Origin: an uncultured Bacilli bacterium | GTDB lineage: Bacteria; Bacillota_I; Bacilli_A; RF39; UBA660 | Reading direction: 5' to 3' | Assembly: GCA_910585915.1 (NCBI GenBank) | Contig: CAJUGF010000047.1 | Span: 1-10,130, forward strand | Length of the DNA stretch: 10,130 bases | Part shown: positions 7,501 to 10,130 of the stretch, one piece after another | How the letters are laid out: every line of letters starts with the position of its first letter | How positions within the stretch are numbered: the stretch's first letter is position 1 | Translations under genes and position numbers: made by a program | The notes under the pieces: generated by a model | Seen by the model: only the letters and a program-made list of their open reading frames with translations | The model's database searches: none | Told to the model about the DNA's origin: nothing

Positions 7501-9849
7501 GCATTCGGCTCGGTGCCTCATGCACTGATCATTGACTGTCTAAAAAAGAAGGGATTTCCCAAACAGTTCGTTCATCTTATTGATAATGTTTACACTGGTT
7601 CCACAACGAATATTATGACGAGTAAGTTCACCTCTCGCGACATTTGTATTAATCGTGGAACTAAACAAGGCTGTCCAGTGTCCCCTCTTCTTTTCAATCT
7701 ATGCTTAGAGCCGCTATTTAAGGCTATTAATTCAATCAATGCTGAAGATGGATACACAGTTTCAATGAATGGTGAAAGAGCGAGATTCTCAATCATGGCT
7801 TATGCAGATGACATTCTTTTGATAGCAAACTCCAGAAATGGCATGGAACGAATGCTTGAAACGTGTAACCGTTTTTGTGACTTCACAAAGATGACATTAG
7901 CTCCAACAAAATCATGCTCGTTCGGATATGAATGGATTTTCAACTCCAGACGAGGATTATTCAGTGGGTTCAATATCTGTGGGGAAGAAATTCCATTCGT
8001 CGGATTGGAGGAGTCGATAAGATATCTTGGTACTCCAATCTCAGCCAGAAAATGTGCTAAAATCAAAACTTCGGCAGAGTACTTCGTGAAGGCCAAGAAT
8101 AAAATTGAAAAAATCATTCAGTCGGACCTGATGATTGTTCAGAAAATACATGCCATTAAAACATTTATTATTCCATCTCTCGATTTCATCTTAGAAAACG
8201 GTCAGATGAAATTAGCCCATGTTAATAAACTAGACCAATTCATCTCTTCTCAGATTAATAAGATAATTGGTGCAAATATTCCTAGAGCTGTAAAACATGC
8301 GAGCTGGAAAGATGGTGGTCTTTCCATTCCATCACTTCGTGAAAAAGCAGATGTCGGTAGAGTGAAGGCACTGATTAGAATGATCACGAATAGTGATCCA
8401 AATATAAGGTTACTAATTTATTCAGCAATCAACAATGAGCGAATTAAAAGAAATATTCCCGTAGCTAGTAATGATGAAAAACATTCTTTCTTTAATTGGA
8501 GCAGTTCACACACCACCACAGAACGGAAGGGCACTAACTCCATCGTGCAACGCGCAAGAAAATCTCTCAAAACATTAAACCTGGAGTTAACCAATGAGTG
8601 TAATGATGATGATGAATTTATTAACAGCACTCTGGATAATTCAGAATTAAATGCATTCAAGTTGATAGATACTGAAACAAATAAAGATGTGATATTTCAA
8701 TCGTCAAAAAATATTTCTCTTTTCCTCACCAATCAAAGACGCTCGAGATGGAATGCTGCCATTACTTCTCCATCAATGCACCTCCATGCGTTCTACTCTC
8801 TAAAGGATAATCCCCTTTCATCCGAATTCCTCATTAAGCAACAATATCCTATGAATGATACAATCGTTAAATTTGCGATCAAAGCAAGAACTAATAATTT
8901 AGGTACACCTGAATTTGATGAATTGATTAATGGAAAAGAACATACGCCTTGCCCAAATTGTCTCAAGCACGGCAAGAGTTGCATCCAGAGTTTATCCCAC
9001 ATCCTTAATGGTTGCATTTGCAAATACCCTGAATACACTGGTCGCCACAACAGAATTCAAAGCATCATCGTCCAACATGTTAAAGAGCTTCCTGACGTCG
9101 AAGAGATTTATACTGACAACTCAATACATTTGCCTGGCATTCCTGAGGAGCTCGCACGCTTACGTCCTGACATTATAGCGTGGATCAAAAACCGCTCCAA
9201 ATGCATCATTATTGAAATTAGCATTCCTTATGCGTCAAAGCAATGGAATGCCGACACTCTGGAGACTGCTTACAACCACAAAATGAATAAGTATAGCAGT
9301 CTGATTACCTTCATTCGTAATCAAGGTATTAATGTGGTTTATGGAGCGGTTATTGTTTCGTCTGTTGGTGCGGTTTATCAAGAATCTATTAAAGACATCA
9401 ATAGAATTTTCATTGATCGCAAAAAGTGTAAGACGATCATTAAACGATTGGCAATCAATGCTATCATTGGTTCATTGGATGTATGGAACCATAATACAAA
9501 GGCCAATTCAAATCCAGCACTCGCTATTACACAGAACATGAGTGGTCCTAGCTTGGTTGAAATCAAAGCATTAGAGGATAATAATGGTGTTTCATCGGAG
9601 GTCATACATACATTTAACAATAAACCTGTTTCACTTGATACCTCTAATATTATCCCCTCTAGTATTCAAGTCTCAATTAATGGTAGAACTCTCAACTCTT
9701 CTGAATACTTCTTTAAGAGTTCTTCAGATGATGACATGTTAAGTGAAAATGACTATCTCAGTGACAAGGATTTTTCTGACCTTTCAGAGTATGGTTCAGA
9801 AACGAGCATTGGTTACAACCTTGATAATTCTGCTATTCAATCTCCTTAA
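913..9849 (+). CDS. ORF2: Myb / zinc-finger / reverse transcriptase / restriction-like endonuclease polyprotein
   Basis: From its first ATG this frame encodes 2,978 residues. It is open upstream to at least 844, and a +1 shift at CTT TGA would feed ORF1 into it at Glu codon 892, giving 3,275 residues in all. Counting from Met 913, the parts are: Gln/Asn tract 1-211; domain A copy 2 at 259-310; two Myb repeats 395-489; third Myb 628-673; zinc-finger module 1 with fingers between 865 and 1017; module 2 with fingers between 1214 and 1376; Ser/Asn-rich linker to about 1750; helical RT extension about 1755-2055; RT 2058-2406 with catalytic Asp 2193 and YADD 2297-2300; CCHC knuckle from 2680; endonuclease RPD 2751-2753, Glu 2768 and Lys 2790/2793; acidic Ser-rich tail. 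Two stops in a row (TAA TGA, 9847-9852) end it. The protein would carry out target-primed reverse transcription in the nucleus: bind and nick the target, then copy element RNA. R2 proteins are about a third of this size. Family assignment is secure; target site and host are not known. Confidence 0.88.
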   Translation: MIHNQSNQNQSILIQRNDNQLIQKQQFPVQLTNNVPNPNHLNHEQSFSNQLIQLQQTIDRTNNNKSILKQPIDNQSIKTRLSLGQADNNLSNHNQSIQEQSILDHPSIEHSIDNQMTQKQRIPDQTSGNQSDFDQSITNLPISVNRSCLDLPGQDQSNSDQSSHEQSNQDHLSNNYSIQNLPTHPHSINPIHELSIHDQSSNKQSQKPNINHQHESSKDHLPSPSCNTKDNQNDIFDSSNYSKKTSYLKHSDPTINTKRTYVTFDPRSKEIIYTNYQILSLSKLEGQNLTFKEKIDKGLIIDPYSQISNEDEEICQTFNRSDSVDSFNSIDENNYKSTEFEYADINPSFDVLQQSNETAKEVQIFPNHNNNIDSNNDQSYQQGKSKLIPSRFRNSKFSESDDKYIKEKVLSDVIPDWSEIGKHINKSPRSCRDRYFNYLSDIILSPKWTIDDDVILLKLFSSIGPQWKAIYKWFPNHTPANIRSRCQSICSDYEAPETQTKTIINNHHCNNQTNFIQTLHEEDQPKVEPVYYQQFNSEDLSIHSFNKHQQPPYEDFPLNQVNNLSSVSSSAIVNFQDSNMSTSTGSSLDRSYNCDFLPDQSDKANDSSDESPALKLSYPNHSLIVQDMNKWNETDIEHLIALFKSHGSNWDFIAHQFTNHSPDEIRNKFLELFPDYFSDDEESPLSNQPKQISTNSQQALPPMDDIETFQLPSSEEDTDSSFSSSTLHYPSSIYNTWNVPFSDIPALIDNPSYPQHGVTHDLLENHQCSLASSSNENLTFNNNRIDLNYSSNLNSSLPLQNTQNNFLHNLINCLKCIDDDDTKHMLDELKICHLPHLDSPISMESSIFDLIESSTVWPKFTINSCFVDECSYVGKTEGQVRVHYSSAHKVPVARCRDELINTVAYLAHRDIITIYDLENGNVRLPEKQMLYCHKPGCGYATERDCNIRTHRKGHGAFLKRIENLGRFWGTLKSWIIDLNRVPTIGEFLGEGEMWACSLCDYITSNSMNIKDHIAQAHKIKTGERENAITTITLKFKFDDQYSPEVINHTCCPNPYNKHVIDDVDIVDKNDIQSNDISGVNDKTESPMVFPSNEYECHNDYPDNNNVNAVVPTSDSSFLHCPDPLDDLFNNTLELFSPEGLSNCKSDAKTFNDLLKLALSFEGDHFKMLLTRLRDAPTCSRINLTNHNLSSIEVSDILRSIDPSQWPSLDNLHCCPICNSSFLSISEVFDHFRTHNNINVDQNIANYDELLYAVRLMLNEDSFNCIIIKPDGSFNTMMNTNCICRVPGCNFIGKNKDGLASHMDRSNEVNHVTFRQAVLRYGPFYGSLKAHFLISNKSPALIDLFRGKAINFYKCNTCNSLLPLSVNFINNHYAHSHPSKTQLDSIDKVTTVSLTVTSNIHDLSNTHISDTRKLIENAVNELRDNISTKELLKTQDKIYRNLFEDSDNDTNEEASLQFHIRPELIKNRNSNFKENIHITDHQNSTQDTIKEEDSGYIPQIPSHSKLLINISDNASSLQSSLFPCSLQENMPEDLLKTQNNSCLKSIANSTEDVTPICQQNNKLSQNTEKIDAIPKSSAYSVRNPSSNSLSQTCINDLSPPLDVLSNRSSPVNTSLRNRPETLINRFSNCSLTKMNKRSDVNDLTQNNQHNDDSFYSNNDTKTFPDTYHEQLRKNYDLPSYKDNPTRCTNLSSQPVKVKRAPVISYFRTRSPLNGGTNRSKSNIVDSTRGVLFTNDVEKSSSSSLANDLILNENNTQKMIALAMRWYNESKLRGSPHLPKLDRQKRKLITSGLSELFESELIPLIQKYNPDNLGDIDEDTKWIAFEGAFEEALHRMRCHVAVKLNLDPNRIYSQRYKKRWINKSTDELACIQLTINRLRKLAADIDTINNSDDENDNRQVRQAESRLLSSLSVIKNEDKMRFFGTTDTIAILDEVRNKGENVSQCALWLELTIEELIKDEMNLKNASLHAERIREAYSENPKKTLNNYILSKANPECSINEELLYDFFSKSFYKEEDEFIPDDENGLFALSSCFSEEDKNEFIKYIENRDLIENVIESRKYESAAGPDALDYSIYKLAKTKAAEFIRLIIQITNSRARVPQSWKCSIMRLIYKKGDPSLPENWRPISVSNALYRIVSCVWARAINSFNIRNHIFSPQQKGFMEGINGCSDNSAIISEIFYDAMRSHKSVFITALDFKNAFGSVPHALIIDCLKKKGFPKQFVHLIDNVYTGSTTNIMTSKFTSRDICINRGTKQGCPVSPLLFNLCLEPLFKAINSINAEDGYTVSMNGERARFSIMAYADDILLIANSRNGMERMLETCNRFCDFTKMTLAPTKSCSFGYEWIFNSRRGLFSGFNICGEEIPFVGLEESIRYLGTPISARKCAKIKTSAEYFVKAKNKIEKIIQSDLMIVQKIHAIKTFIIPSLDFILENGQMKLAHVNKLDQFISSQINKIIGANIPRAVKHASWKDGGLSIPSLREKADVGRVKALIRMITNSDPNIRLLIYSAINNERIKRNIPVASNDEKHSFFNWSSSHTTTERKGTNSIVQRARKSLKTLNLELTNECNDDDEFINSTLDNSELNAFKLIDTETNKDVIFQSSKNISLFLTNQRRSRWNAAITSPSMHLHAFYSLKDNPLSSEFLIKQQYPMNDTIVKFAIKARTNNLGTPEFDELINGKEHTPCPNCLKHGKSCIQSLSHILNGCICKYPEYTGRHNRIQSIIVQHVKELPDVEEIYTDNSIHLPGIPEELARLRPDIIAWIKNRSKCIIIEISIPYASKQWNADTLETAYNHKMNKYSSLITFIRNQGINVVYGAVIVSSVGAVYQESIKDINRIFIDRKKCKTIIKRLAINAIIGSLDVWNHNTKANSNPALAITQNMSGPSLVEIKALEDNNGVSSEVIHTFNNKPVSLDTSNIIPSSIQVSINGRTLNSSEYFFKSSSDDDMLSENDYLSDKDFSDLSEYGSETSIGYNLDNSAIQSP
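1687..1842 (+). repeat. Domain A, copy 2 (ORF2)
   Basis: This second copy of the 52-residue domain begins RTYVTFDP and ends SQISNE, and is followed by acidic and Ser-rich residues and NYKST at about 1909-1923. The DNA copies have drifted clearly apart while the protein pattern is kept, so the duplication is old and both copies seem to have been under selection. It lies between the Gln/Asn tract and the Myb repeats. Confidence 0.8.
2095..2379 (+). other. Two tandem Myb/SANT DNA-binding repeats in ORF2
   Basis: Repeat 1 (residues 395 to about 440) shows SKFSESDDKYIKE, the Trp of PDWSEIG and the recognition-helix signature SPRSCRDRYFNYL. Repeat 2 (about 445-489) shows KWTIDDDVILLKLF, GPQWKAI and FPNHTPANIRSRC. 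The spacing of aromatic residues and the CRDR / IRSR recognition helices match R2R3-type Myb proteins, especially those common in trichomonads and Entamoeba. Repeat 1 has Phe in place of the first Trp, which is usual. In R2-class retrotransposons a Myb domain helps bind the target DNA, so sequence-specific target recognition is the likely job. Confidence 0.88.
2794..2931 (+). other. Third, separate Myb/SANT repeat in ORF2
   Basis: Residues 628-673 read NKWNETDIEHLIALFKSHG, then NWDFIAHQF, then HSPDEIRNKFLELF. This has the first Trp, second Trp and third-position hydrophobic residue (Phe of HQF) of a Myb repeat, and the EIRNKF recognition helix. It is separated from the first two repeats by about 138 low-complexity residues, so it may bind independently or serve in protein contact as SANT domains do. 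Confidence 0.78.
3328..4029 (+). repeat. Zinc-finger module, copy 1 (three C2H2 fingers)
   Basis: A helical lead-in (FLHNLINCLK... to the Trp at 3481) is followed by three fingers: C-x4-C-x12-H-x4-H at 3505-3576, C-x4-C-x12-H-x3-H at 3706-3774 and C-x2-C-x12-H-x4-H at 3898-3963. Between fingers 2 and 3 lies the conserved stretch GRFWGTLKSW (3805-3834). The whole module aligns with 4360-5115 in the same order. C2H2 fingers upstream of the RT are typical of R2 and NeSL elements, where they contact DNA at the target. DNA or RNA binding is the expected role. Confidence 0.85.
4360..5115 (+). repeat. Zinc-finger module, copy 2 (three C2H2-like fingers)
   Basis: The lead-in (FNDLLKLAL to the Trp at 4525) matches copy 1. 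The fingers follow: C-x2-C-x12-H-x3-H at 4552-4614, C-x4-C-x12-H with a long x8 gap to the last His at 4759-4842, and C-x2-C-x13-H-x4-H at 4972-5040. Between fingers 2 and 3 is GPFYGSLKAH (4873-4902), the counterpart of GRFWGTLKSW in copy 1. The offset between copies is about 1.04-1.07 kb. The copies are well diverged, so this is an old internal duplication with both sets of metal ligands kept. The stretched finger 5 may have a changed geometry. Confidence 0.82.
5116..7083 (+). other. Disordered linker and helical RT N-terminal extension of ORF2
   Basis: From about 5116 to 6165 the protein is Ser/Asn/Asp/Thr-rich with no domain I recognise and reads as a disordered linker. From about 6170 (QKMIALAMRWYNESK) to 7080 it becomes ordered-looking and mostly helical, with many Leu/Ile/Arg/Glu/Lys, a probable coiled-coil-like stretch around LTINRLRKLAADID (6523-6564) and conserved-looking Trp residues. 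This is where R2-type enzymes carry the N-terminal extension (regions -1 and 0) that binds element RNA, so I infer that role. The sequence itself shows only position and helical character. Confidence 0.55.
7084..8130 (+). other. Reverse transcriptase domain of ORF2
   Basis: The non-LTR RT motifs appear in order: AAGPDALDYSIYK at 7096-7134; KKGDPSLPENWRPISV at 7243-7290; PQQKGFM at 7375-7392; motif A FITALDFKNAFGSVP with catalytic Asp at 7489-7491; GTKQGCPVSPLLFNL at 7657-7701; motif C MAYADDILL with YADD at 7801-7812; and RYLGTPIS at 8020-8043. All three metal-binding Asp residues are present. The following thumb (KIHAIKTFIIPSLDF, then SWKDGGLSIPSL near 8302-8337) matches the thumb style of R2-group elements. 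It would copy element RNA from a nicked target end. The domain looks intact. Confidence 0.95.
8947..9360 (+). other. CCHC knuckle and restriction-like endonuclease (RLE) domain of ORF2
   Basis: The knuckle C-x2-C-x12-H-x4-C lies at 8950-9015 (CPNC ... HILNGC), followed by RHNRI at 9043-9057. The nuclease core follows: RPD at 9163-9171, IIIEISIPY with Glu at 9214-9216, then the Lys residues of NHKMNKYSSL at 9274-9303. This is the order CCHC, (R/K)PD, D/E, K seen in R2, R4, CRE and NeSL enzymes. Just upstream, FAIKARTNNLGT (8869-8904) fits the conserved linker motif before the knuckle in R2 proteins. The knuckle spacing x12 is wider than the x7-8 I associate with R2. All acidic and Lys residues expected for nicking are present. 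Confidence 0.88.
9361..9849 (+). other. C-terminal extension with acidic Ser-rich tail of ORF2
   Basis: About 160 residues follow the endonuclease. The first part still looks folded (SVGAVYQESIKDINRIF and KRLAINAIIGSLDVWN). The end, from about 9718, is rich in Ser, Asp and Glu (SSSDDDMLSENDYLSDKDF) and resembles the acidic stretch after domain A in ORF1. R2-type proteins usually end soon after the nuclease, so this tail is extra. Its function is unknown; the Ser-acidic runs fit casein-kinase-2-type phosphorylation sites, which is inference. Confidence 0.5.
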
Positions 9850-9855
9850 TGAAAA

Positions 9856-9909
9856 TGAATCAAGGAGTTCACCTTCTGCCCTCTCTCAATCTTGATGTCC
9901 TTGCATTCA
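9856..9909 (+). other. Possible 3' UTR hairpin
   Basis: TGAATCAAGGA (9856-9866) can pair with TCCTTG-C-ATTCA (9898-9909), forming 11 base pairs with one bulged C at 9904 and a 31-nt loop. It lies directly after the stop codons. R2-type RTs bind a structured 3' UTR, so this is a candidate recognition element. A stem of this size could also occur by chance. Confidence 0.35.
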
Positions 9910-9936
9910 ATTTTGAGAAACACATTCAATTTTGAG
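9904..9936 (+). repeat. 14-nt direct repeat in the 3' UTR
   Basis: CATTCAATTTTGAG occurs exactly at 9904-9917 and again at 9923-9936, 19 bases apart. The first copy overlaps the right arm of the possible hairpin. It may be a replication slip or a duplicated binding site. Confidence 0.75.
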
Positions 9937-10094
9937 GTTTTCCTTTAGAATTCTGTTTCCGACCTTTTTTTTTTCTTTTTTAAGTAACGTTCTTTATATT
10001 TTGACTGTATTAGTCTCCTAAATATCTATTACTCTTATGCTTTATTATTAAACATTTTGTCACGCCCAAAGCAGATTTTTTTTTATTTTTTCTC

Positions 10095-10114
10095 CTTTAC
10101 CTTTTCATATTTAA
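10095..10114 (+). promoter_or_regulatory. Candidate initiator-type promoter of the downstream copy
   Basis: TCATAT at 10105-10110 fits the trichomonad initiator pattern TCA-Py-W, with the A at 10107 lying 8 bases before the ATG at 10115. Such short 5' UTRs are normal in Trichomonas. The matching place before ORF1 reads TCGCTT (11-16), with G in place of the start-site A. If the host is a trichomonad, the downstream copy would have the better promoter. Short AT-rich words like this also occur by chance. Confidence 0.3.
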
Positions 10115-10130
10115 ATGGCATATTCGTATT
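10115..10130 (+). CDS. ORF1 of the next tandem copy (5' end only, runs off the window)
   Basis: ATG GCA TAT TCG TAT T encodes MAYSY, identical in DNA and protein to the first five residues of ORF1 at 21-35. The frame is cut by the window end, so nothing more can be said about whether this copy is intact. Confidence 0.55.

Larger units (their letters stand above)
1..10094 (+). mobile_element. Non-LTR retrotransposon, RLE class (R2/CRE/NeSL-like), one full tandem unit
   Basis: A nearly 10-kb coding unit carries an RT with the usual non-LTR motifs followed by a CCHC knuckle and a PD-(D/E)xK restriction-like endonuclease. This is the hallmark order of the R2/R4/CRE/NeSL group. I see no apurinic-type endonuclease, RNase H, integrase or long terminal repeats. 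N-terminal Myb repeats and C2H2 fingers are also known in this group, but here there are three and six of them and the Myb repeats come first. The right boundary is set by the reappearance of the first 36 bases at 10095, so 10,094 bases is one repeat period. The true element ends cannot be fixed, because no single-copy host flank is visible. The long, intact ORF suggests a young or active copy, with the single frame change at 888-894 the only possible lesion. Confidence 0.85.
9850..10094 (+). other. 3' UTR and inter-unit spacer of the tandem retrotransposon
   Basis: This 245-base stretch has no ORF of note. It starts with a second in-frame stop (TGA, 9850-9852), then a candidate hairpin (9856-9909), a 14-nt direct repeat (9904-9917 and 9923-9936), a pyrimidine tract of T10-C-T6 (9965-9981), TAAA words at 10019-10022 and 10049-10052 that could act in polyadenylation in trichomonads, and a final T-rich run (T9 at 10076-10084, T6 at 10086-10091) just before the next unit. 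It should contain the RNA structure that the RT recognises. No simple poly(A) tail or short tandem repeat marks a 3' end. Confidence 0.6.
10095..10130 (+). repeat. Direct repeat at right end: start of the next tandem copy
   Basis: This repeats the first 36 bases of the window with the same 20-base spacing from CTTTAC to ATG. The window ends inside the match, so its full length is unknown. It sets the unit period at 10,094 bases if the match continues. Confidence 0.8.

Noticed and set aside
9850..10114. tRNA, rRNA or other RNA gene in the spacer
   Set aside because: No cloverleaf, box A/B pattern or conserved rRNA stretch is visible in this T-rich spacer.
1..10130. LTR retrotransposon with short terminal repeats
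   Set aside because: The RT motifs and RLE are of non-LTR type, and there is no protease, RNase H, integrase, primer-binding site or polypurine tract. The end repeat includes the ORF1 start codon.
10095..10130. Target-site duplication flanking one insertion
   Set aside because: It has four clustered mismatches, while the part identical between copies is the coding start of ORF1. A tandem element copy fits better, though only 36 bases can be compared.

Overview
The window is almost entirely one very large non-LTR retrotransposon (target-primed type) on the + strand. It encodes an R2/CRE/NeSL-class polyprotein with a reverse transcriptase (RT) and a C-terminal restriction-like endonuclease (RLE). 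The DNA is strongly AT-rich, uses the standard code and shows no introns. The Myb repeats resemble the CRxRxxNYL / WTxxDDxxLL type that is abundant in parabasalids and Entamoeba. My best guess is a trichomonad-like protist genome (Trichomonas/Tritrichomonas type), but this is inference from style, with no host gene to confirm it.

Layout: a 20-nt leader (1-20); ORF1 (21-893), with an N-terminal Asn/Ser-rich region, a small conserved domain 'A' (291-446) and the start of a long Gln/Asn-rich repeat tract; then ORF2 in the +1 frame (first ATG 913, stop 9847-9849). ORF2 continues the same Gln/Asn tract (to about 1545), carries a second copy of domain A (1687-1842), two adjacent Myb repeats (2095-2379), a third separate Myb repeat (2794-2931), two copies of a module of about 235-250 residues with three zinc fingers each (3328-4029 and 4360-5115), a disordered linker (about 5116-6165), a helical RT N-terminal extension (about 6170-7080), the RT (about 7084-8130, YADD at 7801-7812), a thumb/linker, the CCHC knuckle plus PD-(D/E)xK endonuclease (8950-9360) and an acidic Ser-rich tail.

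ORF1 and ORF2 look like one protein split by a single frame change. The ORF1 stop sits in the string CTT TGA G at 888-894. A +1 slip there joins the frames inside the Gln/Asn tract and gives one product of 3,275 residues. This is the same arrangement of slippery Leu codon and stop used by bacterial prfB, and it resembles the CUU-based +1 sites of yeast Ty1. It could also be a one-base insertion (T3 for T2) in a formerly continuous gene.

The last 36 bases repeat the first 36 (32/36 identical, same spacing to an ATG, same MAYSY start). The window therefore ends in what looks like the start of a second copy: a head-to-tail tandem array with a period of 10,094 bases. The 265-base spacer between stop and next ATG holds a possible 3' hairpin, a 14-nt direct repeat, pyrimidine tracts and a candidate trichomonad-type initiator.

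How the parts would work together (inference from R2-type elements): the Myb repeats and zinc fingers bind target DNA and/or element RNA, the RLE nicks the target, and the RT copies the RNA from the 3' UTR. Six zinc fingers, three Myb repeats and a Gln/Asn domain make this roughly three times the size of a typical R2 protein.
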